Source: Stemphylium vesicarium
Taxonomy: Eukaryota; Ascomycota; Dothideomycetes; Pleosporales; Pleosporaceae
NCBI GenBank assembly: GCA_004380135.1
Contig: QXCR01000086.1
Span: 62,001 to 126,000 of the forward strand
Reading direction: 5' to 3'
Length of the DNA: 64,000 nt
Of the stretch, positions 47,111 to 58,050 are shown piece by piece. Position numbers and translations under genes: made by a program. Every line of letters starts with the position of its first letter. Within the stretch, counting starts at the first letter, position 1. The notes beneath the pieces are model-generated. The model made no database searches, was not told where the DNA came from, and saw only the letters and a list, made by a program, of their open reading frames with translations.

Positions 47111-48289
47111 AGATCTCTATCTAAGAAAGTTAGCGTAAAGGTACTCTAATCTAATATAGAAATACTAGGTATTATACTATCTTTAAAAAGACATACCTTT
47201 TAGTTAATATTATTTACTACCTCTAGTGCCTTAATCTCTTCTACGAATTTACCTAACCTATCTACCTACTACTATTTATAATGCTTTAGCACTTTCCTTT
47301 ATTTACGAAGACGATTCTTCTTCGCACGTGCCGCTAATAGAGTATCTAACGCTGCCGCCTCCGCTATATTAGCCTTAGACTCCTATTATTCCAAGCGAGC
47401 TAGCTCCTAGTCTAACTAAGAAAAGTCTAGCAAGGGAACCTCTACTAGCACGCACGACTTTATACTATTGCGATAATAATTCCTATATTTCTTCTTTAAC
47501 GAAAATATGCGACACTCTAGATTCTTTTTCGCGTAATATTAATAAGTAACTATAGCTATCTAACTAATACTACTTATACGATTACCTAGAGTATAATAAT
47601 AAGTAATACGATAAGAAACTATAAGGTTAGTTTATAAAAATATAAAATAGAGAAGAGAGAGATAGTATTACGATTCTAAGAAGATAGAGTATAGTAATTT
47701 AAATATAAAAGTAATAAAGAAGTTACTTTACATAAGTTAAGTAGATAGCTAACATTTAAGAATTAATAAGTAGCGTTACTCTATAGCTTACGTAATTTTA
47801 TAGTCTTAGTAGAAAGCTACTATAGAATAAGTTACGTATATTCTATAATATCTTATAATATCCTATAATATCTTATAAGGTATTACGTATAAGATATATA
47901 AAACTTTATAGAATATATAAGATATTAAGTTATATTTTCTAAATATATAGCTATAAGATAGTATACTCTTATAGTTACTATATTTAACTTTAAAATCTAA
48001 GAATTAGTACTTAATTCTTAAACTTTTAAGTTATTTATTAATCTTTATATTATGCTTAACTTATCTCGTCTATTACACGCCTAGCTTATTCCTAAGAACT
48101 AACCCTAGGACTCTCTAAGGACGGACCTTCAGGTACTACGCCTAACTTAGCCTAGTACCTTCCTATTTAGTTAACCCAGCCCTGACCCAACCTAGACCCA
48201 ACCTAGACCCATTTGCCAGTCTACTCGTGCGGCGTGGTTGCGGCGTGGTCGTAAGCGTTTTGACTTCGGGTCGTAACATAAGTATTTGA
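47111..48289. other. RIP-mutated DNA with transposon scraps
   Basis: On the minus strand at about 47290-47500 a charged helical reading (AAALDTLLAARAKKNRLRK) resembles a pogo transposase tail. At about 48060-48226 lies a C-rich segment ending GACCCATTTGCCAGTCT, an end of the same MITE family as at 35536. The remainder is A+T-rich and unreadable. Confidence 0.4.
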
Positions 48290-48656
48290 ATAAAGATAAT
48301 TTAATTCTATATAAGTAATAAAATAACTAGTTAGTAATCTAGATAAGAGATATAACTATAAGAGAATTAATTATAATAAGAAAAATAATAAAATCTTTCT
48401 ATTCTTACAATCTTATTACTAAGTCTATTACTTTTACTATTATTATAATATTATTCTTATTTTACCTAATATCTCTAATAATTACTATTATTTAGATTCT
48501 ACTATTTTATATTAGCGCCCAATGGCTATTCTTAGCGTAATATTAATTACGTAATCTACGCGCTTTACGCTAATTATTATTCTTCGTTTCGTGCGACTAT
48601 TGGCTGCTAACATCGCATCCTTCGACCGGGAGAGGCCTTTGCTTGTTATCTGTAAC
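48290..48656 (+). repeat. LTR-like repeat, inverted partner of 31370-31735
   Basis: The left part is RIP-mutated, while the last 60 bp or so are clean and end TTATCTGTAACA. This marks the right border of the second transposon nest. Confidence 0.5.
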
Positions 48657-48674
48657 AATTTAGTAATTTACTAA

Positions 48675-49250
48675 AGAAGCAAACAAGTATTTGATTCATA
48701 TTTGTTTGATGCGGACTGTGTGGACTTGGCAAGAGGCGAACTAAACTTTCAAAACGCAGACAGCATCCGCTATTTCGCCTACCTCAGTGCCGTGTTTCTA
48801 CAGCTTGGATTCGCAATGGGGATATGGAATATGGCCGATTCGCCTCCTCGCAGGGGAAACATAAGCGGCATGACAGCTACAGCTGCTGTGGCGCTAATTG
48901 TAACGCTTACGCTGCTTATTAGTCTGCAATATCTCAACGTGTATCTGAGCCAATATACCTCTCGCACATATTGGAATGAGCGAAACATAGAAAGGGGCCA
49001 GGCGCGAGACAAAAAGACAAACCCGACGCGACAAGGTAGCCAAGAAGAGCCCCATGCGCACAATGTACCCCGGTCGCCTCTAAGAGCCGACGAAAGAGAT
49101 AAAGGACAATCTAAAGACCGAATCCAGTCGAATGCTTCGCCTCAAGATGTTGACCGGCCCACTAGGTTTTGTGGAATGGACGGATCTTGGCTTAAACGCT
49201 TACGCGGGAAGTCAAAAGGAGTAGATGCATCTGGGATGTCTCAAGCTTAA
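48675..49250 (+). CDS. Membrane protein gene, 5' end lost at the transposon border
   Basis: The frame is open from just right of the RIP border to a stop at 49250. It has no convincing ATG start near its left end. Two hydrophobic segments are seen (YFAYLSAVFLQLGFAMGIW and AAVALIVTLTLLISLQYL), followed by a long hydrophilic, charged tail. This looks like the last exon of a larger fungal membrane protein whose upstream exons were replaced by the repeat ending at 48656. I do not recognise the family. Confidence 0.4.
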   Translation, partial: RSKQVFDSYLFDADCVDLARGELNFQNADSIRYFAYLSAVFLQLGFAMGIWNMADSPPRRGNISGMTATAAVALIVTLTLLISLQYLNVYLSQYTSRTYWNERNIERGQARDKKTNPTRQGSQEEPHAHNVPRSPLRADERDKGQSKDRIQSNASPQDVDRPTRFCGMDGSWLKRLRGKSKGVDASGMSQA

Positions 49251-49367
49251 GAAGGATAAGCAATCTGTTGCGTGGGTAGTACAGGGATGAGAAGGCGCGA
49301 CAGTCTTACAAATGATCCAACTCATTTCATTCTTAGCAGTGTTGTTTCAAATGGCCGTGTTCTCCCT

Positions 49368-50458
49368 CTAGTCTACCTTGATACATATTTTACCAATGTG
49401 CTGGCCAGACACCAGATATTCAAAAGCCTTAACCACTTCCTCCCTCTCGAACCTAAAGACCCTCTCGACAGGCACCTTGAGGTTCTGTGAAGTCACGAAA
49501 CGCATAACGTCCTCTAGCTGCTGTTTGCTCCCTACCATTATTCCTCGAACTACGGCACCCTTGCCCAGCGCAAGCGCAGCTACGTCGGGCATTTTGTCTT
49601 GTGGGCAGCCTGCAAGGAAACCAATGACGGCAATGTTACCACCATAAGCAACTGCATCGATGCTCTGTGCAATCGTGCCCGCACCACCATTCTCAAGAAC
49701 GAAGTCGGCCCCGTGGCCATTGGTGATCTTGAGGACCTCTTGCGACCAGTTCGGCGTGGTTTTGTAATTGATGGTGTGGTCGGCCCCGTAGGTTTTCTGG
49801 ACATACGCAAGCTTCTCGTCCGACGAGGAAGTGATGATAGTCTTTGCGCCAGCCGCTTTGGCGAGGATGAGGCCTGTGACGGAGACGCCGCCGGTACCTG
49901 GTAATATTGTCAACATAATGTTTCTTATCCGAAACTTGAGAACCTACCTAGCAGAAGTACAGTCTGGCCGGGTTTCAACGGATTGTTACCGTACAGTGCG
50001 TTCCAGGCTGTCGTTCCTGTGCAGACCAAGGCGCTGAGTTGCGCAAAGTCGAGCCTGGTGCTAGAAGAAACTTTGACAACGGCTGAGCTCGGCAGAGCAA
50101 TATACTCGCGGAGCACACCGTCGTAGCATCCGCCTAGGCTGTGGTGCCAGTCAGGCATGGCACCGTAGAGGGTCTTCAGGTCGAATGAGGCCACCACTTT
50201 GTCGCCTTTAGAGAAGTCGTCGACATGACTGCCCACTGATACGACTTCACCCGAGAGGTCGGAGCCTGGAACTACGCGGTCTTTGACGGGGAAGGGGTAC
50301 TTGCCGGTGGCCACCGCGAAGTCGCGGTAATTGAGGGCGACGCTTTTGATCTTGATCAGGACTTCGTTACTCGTGGGACTTGGTACGTCTTCCTGAAACA
50401 CTTGGAGATCGTGGATAGAAGTGCGTTGAGGCAGGCGGAAAACTTGCTGCTGGGCCAT
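49368..50458 (-). CDS. Medium-chain dehydrogenase/reductase, quinone-oxidoreductase-like
   Basis: Exons 49948-50458 and 49368-49897 (50-bp intron, GTAGGT...CAG) give 346 residues. The N-terminal GroES-like domain has ALNYRDFAVATGKYP and the GSDLSGEVVSVG turn. The Rossmann domain follows at LLLGTGGVSVTG (about 168-179). Cys/His ligands of the catalytic zinc site are not evident, so it resembles the zinc-independent branch that reduces enones or quinones with NADPH. The substrate is unknown. It could act in detoxification or as a tailoring/enoyl-reductase enzyme. The start ATG at 50458 follows a TATATATA about 93 bp upstream. The gene is intact. It is transcribed in the same direction as the small secreted protein gene just upstream. 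Confidence 0.9.
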
Positions 50459-50550
50459 GGTATTTATGTCGCACGCGAAATGCAGGGTGATGCGACGAAA
50501 GGTATGGGAGTGGGTGTTTTGATGATTGTCTAGTAGGGGTTACATGCTGC

Positions 50551-50558
50551 TATATATA
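50551..50558 (-). promoter_or_regulatory. TATA-like box of the MDR gene
   Basis: TATATATA lies about 93 bp upstream of the MDR start codon. Confidence 0.4.
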
Positions 50559-50671
50559 CAAAAAGCACCAGGTTTCTAATCGCCGTTATGACGAAGTGTA
50601 TTTCATATGCCATGTCGATGCTAGCCGTCCGAAAGGTTTCAGAGTGCAAGTGCAAGCGCATGCGTAGACGC

Positions 50672-50712
50672 ACGGACACTAGTAGGAAGTCGCGGCGCAC
50701 TCACTTGCCCTG
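50672..50712. promoter_or_regulatory. Repeated 41-bp sequence upstream of the MDR gene
   Basis: It contains ACGGACACTAGT and GCGGCGCACTCACTTGCC. A similar sequence (roughly 85 percent by eye) lies at 51655-51695 upstream of the Zn2Cys6 gene. The CGG and GCGGCGC elements are of the type Zn2Cys6 proteins bind. Regulation is inferred only. Confidence 0.4.
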
Positions 50713-50775
50713 TTGGGCTCTTGGTGATTGCGCGACTTCTGCTTGGTACTTTAGAGCTAGGTCAAGATTGAACTA

Positions 50776-51085
50776 CTAGGGACAGCCACCATTAGGCGCT
50801 GAACCAGGAATGCATCTGCCTCTCGTTGTCGATGTGTTATCAACTGAAACCCGATTAGTGCAGTCCTTTCTTAAGTGCTTGGGGAACGTACGTTGGCAGT
50901 ACAGAATGCGCCTATCGTAGCAACTGTCGTCACATTGTATTGCGCTCGTGTTGGGGTCACATTTGCCTTTGAACGCTCGTTAGTTTTGAGGGAAGGTATC
51001 TGCAGAGGTACCAACCATTTCGGCCGATCGCATAGCTTGACCCAGCCAAAAGGAGGGAAAGGATGATCTGGGTGAGTTGAACCAT
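50776..51085 (-). CDS. Small cysteine-rich secreted protein (effector-like candidate)
   Basis: Three short exons, 51016-51085, 50892-50966 and 50776-50843, join in frame to 70 codons. Intron 1 (49 bp) is GTTGGT...AAG with a CTAAC branch point. Intron 2 (48 bp) is GTACGT...CAG with an ACTAAT branch point. If intron 2 is retained the frame stays open, giving 86 residues. The N-terminus MVQLTQIILSLLLAGSSYA is a classic signal peptide cut at about residue 19. The mature part is about 50 residues with six cysteines when both introns are spliced, enough for three disulphides. No family is recognised. Size, cysteines and the position about 2.1 kb from a RIP-mutated block fit secreted effector or antimicrobial-type proteins of plant-associated fungi. 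The function is a guess. A TATAAAAG box lies about 71 bp upstream, and the start has A at -3. Confidence 0.65.
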
Positions 51086-51155
51086 TGTTGAGACGATGGG
51101 TGGCTGGAGGTATCTGATGGTAGTTTGGATATTGAAATTTGTATGACGCGTAAGG

Positions 51156-51163
51156 CTTTTATA
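51156..51163 (-). promoter_or_regulatory. TATA box of the secreted-protein gene
   Basis: TATAAAAG on the minus strand lies about 71 bp upstream of the ATG at 51085. It supports that this short, spliced frame is a real gene. Confidence 0.5.
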
Positions 51164-51654
51164 CACGTCCGCTACGATCTACACGAATTCGTTAGACCAC
51201 CTCGCGTCTTTCAAGAATCCAAAAGTACTCGGCGTGTTTGACAGCAAATTATGCCGCCGTCTGTAAATGTCTCGGGAGGAGTCTCCAAATGCCAAAGAGA
51301 GCTAAGACGTGTTGCTAGTTGTCGCAAGGGTCAGCGCAAGGTAGACTTGCCCGCGCAATGGGCTATTCATTCTTTCGCGATGCAGAAGAAGTCGAACTCG
51401 AGAACCACGGTAGACTTCACCTCTATGCGCGCGGCCATCTCCACCTCGGCTTCGGCGTCGTCGCCTATAGTCTTCCTCGCGGCGGAAAGGTGTCGGGAAA
51501 TCGCCGGCGGAACTACAGTACACCGCTTACGCGAACAAAGCCGACAAGCGACAAGACAGGATGCGAGGGCCCTCGCCAGATTTTGGAGGTGTACGCGATC
51601 GCGGATGCCGTCTTGGTGTTCTTTTTTGCGCTCGTCATTGAGAGTTGCATTAGG

Positions 51655-51695
51655 ACGGACACTAGTGGAATGTGCGGCGCACCCGCTTGCCTTGT
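51655..51695. promoter_or_regulatory. Repeated 41-bp sequence upstream of the Zn2Cys6 gene
   Basis: Partner of 50672-50712, in the same orientation (ACGGACACTAGTGGAA, then GCGGCGCACCCGCTTGCC). It lies about 145 bp upstream of the regulator's ATG, a plausible promoter position. Confidence 0.4.
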
Positions 51696-51839
51696 CAAGT
51701 TTTTTGCGCCTAAGCACTGGCGCAACGAATCCCAACTCTGGACACAGCCCCCCTGACATCATCAGTGAGCGCTTCCACTTTCCCTCCTTCCACCACCATT
51801 CGCAACACTCTGACGCATTACAAATCACCGGGAATTGCG

Positions 51840-53650
51840 ATGGAACGCGCCCCAGTAACGAGGTCTAGATCAGGCTGTCTCAGCTGCCGACGCAGGAAAC
51901 GCAAGTGCGACGGCGGACGGCCACAATGTTCATACTGCCAACGACGTCGTGAAGAGTGCTGCTATGGCGTCAAGGCAATTTTTCATCCTTCGAGGGAAAT
52001 GAGATTGTCTGCTGCAGACAGGGCTGCGCTCGCGGCGTTGGAAGAAGAGCGCGGTACGAGGCCACCATCGAAGACTCAATTTGTGGATGACACATCGCAG
52101 ATCATACAGATTTACGAAGGCCCTGGTAAATGCTCGGAGCAGGTAGAAGTTTACGAAAGTGGCATTTTCGCACCAAATCCTGTAGGTGGGGCACCCGCTT
52201 TTCCCGTAAGTGAGGTTGCGCTGGGTGATCATAGTGCAGAGGCCGCTGTCCGGTCAGAGAGCGCTTCGTGCGTTGAACGTGGTAGCACGACCAGCGCGAC
52301 AATACGATACTGTTCGCCGGATAGGGTTGAATCTTCGCTCTCCGCCCACAATTGTCACGAAAGCTCTTCTGCCGCTACGTCGAGCTCAAGCTGCACACTT
52401 GGATTATCCTCCAGCTTCGCTCCGCTGGCCTACTTTGATCCAGAATTACCCCTAACTGAACTGGAAAAGGTCCAGCTGATCCGCAAATATATACAAGATG
52501 CAGGAACTTGGTGCGAGGTTAGCGATGCATGCCGGCACTTCACCATCGCATCCATTCACTCGTTGATGAACAACAAGCCATTTGTCGCGGCAGCTATGAC
52601 GCTCGCATCGAGACAGTTCGATGCAAAACGTAGAATCACTAGCGAGAGGACGCTCAAGATATATGAGCACACCCTTCGGTCGCTGCTTCACTACGAGCCA
52701 TCGCAATGCGGACAAGCGACCTTGGTCTGTTGCATCTTGCTCAGTGTCTATGAAATGATGTCGTCTAATGTCACTGAATGGAGAAGTCATCTGAAGGTTC
52801 GTAGATGAGGTTGCGCCTACTTTCCCGACGCGCTGACAGATACAGGGCTGTGTTTTTAACCTGAGAAACAAGGGTTGGAACGGTTCAAGCCCATCTCTTG
52901 TCGGAGCATCTTTCTGGGCCTTTTTGCGCATCGGTATGTGAACATGACTGTCTCCCAAGACCTTGCTCATCGCCGTCAGACTTGTGGGCCGCCTATCTCC
53001 TCGAGGACAAGACATTGCTGCCGTCAGAAAGCTGGATGGACCACGAAGACGTGGCTCGGAGCGCGATAACAGCAACCGCACAGGACTATTGCAATCTTGC
53101 AACGACCCTCCTAGCGAAGGCAGTCAATCTTGTCGCAAAAGATCAGTTACGAAACGACAACGCAGCTCCACTACAGCTCAACACATTGTGGGTCGAGCTT
53201 CAGACATGGCACGCGTACCGTCCCCGGCAGATGTTGGCGCTCTTGAGGTCAGAACCATGTCGGCGCAACCCGTTCCCAACAGTGCTGCTTGCGAGCGACT
53301 CTGCGACATGTGGCCATACGTTCTATCACACTGCGTGTATTCTGCTTCTTCGTACGGGTTACGTCCACCAGGAGCGTGAAGAAGCGGAAACACACAGCTC
53401 CCTCTGGCATGCGAAGGAGATTTGCGGTATCAGCGTCACGAACGAGTCGCATGCATGTTGGGTCCACCAAGTCTATCCACTTCACATTGCTGGACAGGTA
53501 TTTACGACAGCGGACGAGGAAGATGGCGATGAACTCGCGGCAGAGAAGCTCGCTCTTCTCAAGCATCTCGCGAGAATTGAGCGGGACACGGGCTGGCCAA
53601 CTACAGAGAAATGTACCGCGCTGCGGAAGAGGTGGGGAATCGAGGTATAG
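51840..53650 (+). CDS. Zn2Cys6 fungal transcription factor
   Basis: Exons 51840-52796, 52846-52933 and 52980-53650 (introns 49 and 46 bp) join to 571 residues. The DNA-binding cluster has Cys at 13, 16, 23, 30, 33 and 40/41 (GCLSCRRRKRKCDGG, then CSYC), followed by basic residues. The middle and C-terminal part (AAMTLASRQFDAKRR, LLHYEPSQCGQATLVCCILL, SFWAFLRIDLWAAYL) matches the fungal-specific regulatory region seen in many such factors. The start is the ATG just before the cluster; the upstream frame has no motif. It is intact. Zn2Cys6 proteins usually bind CGG half-sites and often control neighbouring metabolic genes. Here the MDR and secreted-protein genes lie immediately upstream, so local control is plausible but unproven. 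Confidence 0.9.
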
Positions 53651-53789
53651 AATAAATAGTAGTAAGGCGCATACTAGATAGCAATGCGAAAAGGTCGAGA
53701 TCTAGTAGTTCGAGACTCGTGAGTATAGTACACAATTGCTCTTACTGTGCCCGTGCACGCCGAACACCGACGCACGTCTCAACACCATA

Positions 53790-54281
53790 ATTTTAACGCG
53801 CCATAACTTAGCAACTATAGCTCCGATTGACGATGCGCTTGCAGATTTAGAATCGCAAGAACTAGGAGAACAACTTATATTAGCAGAATCTGCGAGGAAA
53901 TGGGGTGTTAGCCGCGCAACTCTATCGCGGAGGTGGAGGCGCGTGACAGGGCCTAGAAGCGATAGATACGCTCATTAGCAAGCTATCAGCCCACAACAAG
54001 AGTTGGAGCTTGTACGATATATCACTAAGCTCAATAAGCAAGGCCTGCCTCCTATAAGAGAGATAATCAGGAACTTCTCATCCGAAGTAGCCTATCAGCA
54101 GCTCAGCGAGAGCTGTGTTACTCGCTTCATCAACCGACACGAGATCCATCTTATCTCAAAGTGGACCAGCGCCATGGATCGTACGCGCCACTGGCTGATT
54201 CTGAGTTAAAGTATAGACTCTACTTCGAGCTACTATATAGAAAGATCACCGAATACCACCCAGAGGCTCGAGATATATATA
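53790..54281 (+). pseudogene. Pogo-type transposase fragment, 5' part
   Basis: The plus strand encodes a helix-turn-helix (LAESARKWGVSRATLSRRWR) and a Tc5/CENP-B-like domain (ELVRYITKLNKQGLPPIREI, SCVTRFINRHE). It is broken by a TAG near 53976 and a one-base shift near 54190, after which ELKYRLYFELLYRKITEY continues. It stops at 54281, at the end of the next pogo element, and its DDE domain is absent. Confidence 0.65.
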
Positions 54282-56145
54282 ACGTACCTCACGGGCTCGT
54301 GGATCACCCGGGCTCGTGGATCACTTTTGCCAAGCCCCCACCAAAACCACCCCATTCTGGCGCAAAATAGCCCACTTTGGCCCTGTATAGTACAAAGCAA
54401 GATGCGATATCATTCAGAGTCTACTTCTACTACCTTCTGGCAGGTACGCGCATTATGCCTAGTCTCTTTGCACTGTGTACACCGTCGTTGAGATGGTTCA
54501 CCTACTTTAGCGCGCACCCGCCTCTTTGGCTTCTTCCTATCACTACGCGCCCTAAAGTCCTTGAGAGCAGCTAAACGAGCCCTATCCTTAACTATTAAGG
54601 TCCCCTCTGCTTAAACCCGCTTTCTTTTGTGCGATCTACGTCGCGTAATAGCCTTATTTGCCGCTCGAAGCTCTGCAATCTCCTTTTGCGCTAACACTAG
54701 CTTATGCGCGATAATTACTACTCTCTTTAAGACCTTCTTAAAAGCCTCTACTATAGACGTTAGTGAGCTATCTATATGCCTCTAAATCCTTGCCTTCACG
54801 AGCGTCGATTGCGACCCTAATTCAAGGGTATTGCTTAGGGTTTGCGACTGCTAGGGCTTATTGCTAGGGAGTAGTAGTGATAGAGTACGTAGCTAGATAT
54901 TAAGCGCTATTATAACCCGTTCTAGGTTAAATAGGACTAATCTAGCGCCTTAAAACCCTCCTTAGATATTACTAGGAGTAATTGCTGCATTATAGGCGCG
55001 TATAAAGCATAGTAAGAACTTAAGCTTTATAATATAGATAATCTAGTTACGCATAAGATTCTTAGCTTGGCGGCTATACGCTGTCTTTAAAGGCGAGAAA
55101 TACCCCATATTAAGAGGCTATAGGAGGTGTGATAAGTGTAGAGGCATATAGATAGTAATAATCTTATTCTTCTTATAGTATTCCTAGAAAGCGAGCGAGT
55201 TATAGCTCTTATAGCCGTTAATTACGAGTAGTTAGTAGCTACTAACTACTCTCTTCTTTATATGCTTATTAAAGTGCTTTAACCACTATAGGCTAAGCTT
55301 ATTTATTATCTAGCCGTTCTTAGATACTGCGATAACCTAATCGTAAGGTAGATCCCCCTCCTTATACCAGGTAGAGAGGTGATGGCGGCCCTTGAAGATA
55401 ATAAAGAGTAGAATGGCCCACCCTGTCGCGTTAATGCCCTAGATGACTGTTATCCACTCTCTATTGCCTTACTGCACTGCCTTTACCCGTCCTCGTCTCT
55501 CTGAAGCTATAACAACTAAACCAGTAGATATCTGGCCCATCATGAAGCCAGCCTCGTCAAAGTTGAACGTATCTTCATCCAGGATGCCGTACTTGGCTTT
55601 AATATTAGCTACTAGGCCAAACCAGCCTTGTATAATCTCAGGATCCTCGCAGAGGGCTCTCTTGTAGTCGTATTTGCGATTAAACTTCGTTGTGAGCTTA
55701 GGGCGGCCTTTGACAAACGTACTGGGCCAGTTTAAGCCAACTTGGCCCATATTGCGCTCTGCGCGCAAAGAATTGGCCATATCAGCCATAGCTGCAAGCC
55801 TGGGGGGAAATCCTCGGGTGACTAGCTCAAGTATATGCTCAATAACTACGTCCTCCTTATTCTTAGTTAGATTCTTTGATTTGGGCTAGTAATCTGCTTA
55901 TAGAGTCTATTCTACGCGTTAGCGGCTTAGTATTAATTAAGCGACGTTGTAGATAGCTATAGCGCGTTACTAAGAGAGTATCGCGTCTTATTTAAGAGAC
56001 TAAAGGGTAGTCTATATCTAACGTTTATTAGAAGGTTCTATCTAGCGTTGTTGTTGAGGCATCACGTAGGAAGGTAGAGTTTGGTGGGGGCTTGGCAAAA
56101 GTGATCCACGAGCCCGGGTGATCCACGAGCCCGTGAGGTACGTTA
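54280..56145 (-). mobile_element. Pogo/Fot1-type transposon with about 60-bp inverted ends
   Basis: The element 54282-56143 (1,862 bp) has inverted ends beginning ACGTACCTCACGGGCTCGTG, each containing GGGCTCGTGGATCACC twice in tandem. TA borders both sides. The minus strand encodes the transposase: a Tc5-like domain, RKYDYKRALCEDPEIIQGWF and the DDE region (DEDTFNFDEAGFMMG, then REWITVIQGINATGW) at 55380-55790. A C-terminal CCHC zinc knuckle (RCTQCKETRHNARTCQ, about 54420-54490) follows. The middle is RIP-mutated with stops, so it is dead. Left and right flanks belong to different elements, which implies rearrangement after insertion. Confidence 0.8.
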
Positions 56146-56149
56146 GTAG

Positions 56150-56729
56150 TTTAGAAGTTTATTAAAAGAGTAGTTACGTACTACTAGCTATTTAACGCGA
56201 TTACGTTAGACTAAGAGAACTAGTTTATTAGTAAGTTATAGAAACGACTCTACTAGATTCTAAAGATTAATTAGAGGCTATTAATAGCGTACTACCCCTA
56301 GATAGATAGCGCTATAAAGAGAATAAATAGCGTCTAGGAAGCCTATATCTAATCCTTTATAAACTAGGCTTAGATAGACTAGGCCACGCTCTACCTAATA
56401 GCTTAAATTGCGATTAATAGTAGGAACGCGACGTTAATAGGTGTATCGCCTTTCTTCTTATAATATAGCTATAATATTAACCTATTATAGCTATAGACGC
56501 TAGAAGAACGAGCGCTCCCCCTAGGTACGCCTAATAACTACTTAGACAATAAGAAAGCAGAGCAGATCGTCTCGAAACTCCGAAGCGTCCTTGAGTTGGC
56601 CCAGGCAAGCATGGCGAGCGCGCAGCAGGAGCAGGAACGATAAGCGAACAGGTCGCGACGAGAGGCTCGACAATACCGGGTAGGCGATAAGGTTTGTGAT
56701 GAAAGGCAGAGATCGTGATGCGAACATGA
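56150..56729 (+). mobile_element. Gypsy integrase fragment
   Basis: Plus-strand reading of an integrase end: YYPQIDGAIERINSVQEAY-like, AINSRNATLIGVSPFFL, EKAEQIVSKLRSVLELAQAS, then REARQYRVGDKV. It matches the minus-strand gypsy at about 38100-38620. Sequence from 56557 on is un-RIPped, as is the same region in the other copy. It ends where the next LTR begins. Confidence 0.65.
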
Positions 56730-58050
56730 TGTTGTTGTATTATGGGAGCTACGAACGTGGGAGATAATTAAGCCAAACAAGGACGCTAGTCCCAAAGAGG
56801 ACGCGCTAACAAGCGCTCCCTCGAACACACCCCCTCGGCGAGAGCACGATAGAAGAAATAGTAATATATAGAACACGTGATACCTCTAATTATAACTCTA
56901 GTATAGCTAGAGCACTATACTATTAAAGCTTAGTCTTGCGCAGGTACGTAAGTAATTACTAAGTGAATAATAGGCTTGCGTAGGCCGACCTAGTCGAGAA
57001 AGCGGCGATAGGCCTACTTATAAAGAGGCTTAGTAAGGCTATTAATAGCTATGTTATGAGTGCGAACGTGCTAAAGGCTAAGATAGCCTTCCTTAACACA
57101 ATTCTTAATATAGTAGTAGTATATATTAACGTACTTTATACGTTCGTGATAGCCCTTAGCGCTAATAAGCTAGATAGAAGGTTTATTATCACTATAGAGC
57201 TTAACTAGTTAAACATCGTTATCTAGATATCTAATCTACTTTAATAGTCGTACGAGCTAGGTTGCCTCCTTAGCCGCGTAGATAAGAGCGACGTACTTAG
57301 CTTTAGTAGTTAATATTATAATAAGCTTCTACTTATATAACTTATAATAGATCATACCGCTAGTAAACTTAAAGAGATATTCTAAAGTAGACTTACGATT
57401 CTTAGCATCTATAAAGGAAGCATTACTATAGGCGCGTAGTCTAAGATCTTAGTAAGAGGAGGCCTTTAAGAAAACGTTAATAGAGAGATTGAATAATAAG
57501 AGTAGAGCGTTAAAGGTTATAACTAGCTTCTTATACGTATATAAGTAGTTAACGATCTAAAGCGCGTTCTAATAGTAGTTTTCTATTAGGTTACTTATAG
57601 CGCAAGCGAGGTAGTTAATATAAAAGGTAATGTCTATTTATAGCTATAAGGCTAGGTATAATAGCTTACTAATAAGAGATTAGTAGCGTTATAGTAGCTA
57701 AAGTAGTGCCTAGTTATCCTCTAGCTAGAGCTTTAGCTTAAGCGCTTAAAGATCTATAGAGTAATGTCGAGCGACAGCGTTAGTGCGCTTATAGTCACTA
57801 GCGAGCCTTTTAATATATAATTCTATAGACAGCTCTATAGCGCGGCGGCTGCGGTCGCGGCAGACTTAAATACCTAAGGAGTAAGATATTAGTCCTATAT
57901 CGTAGTATTTAAACTTACTAAAGATAAGCTTTTTAAGTGCGGCTATCTTATCTATTATACGCGTAATTATAAGAATATCGTTAATATGCGCGAGAATAAT
58001 GCTACTAGTAAGAGAATTTATAAATACGCATAGATTAGCCTTAAGTAGCT
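56730..58050 (-). mobile_element. Copia fragment with a 98-bp 3' LTR, minus strand
   Basis: The LTR at 56730-56827 reads TGTTCGAGGGAGCG...CAACAACA on the minus strand. The purine tract GCCGAGGGGGTG abuts it. RIP-mutated internal sequence up to 58050 contains RNase H and reverse-transcriptase remains (NDILIITRIIDKIAALKKLI, the YVDD-type core). It is interrupted at 58051 by the next element. The LTR is unmutated and unusually short. Confidence 0.6.

Noticed and set aside
51251..51868. Overlapping frames on both strands upstream of the Zn2Cys6 gene
   Set aside because: Several conflicting frames, none with a domain; the region looks like promoter and leader of the regulator gene.
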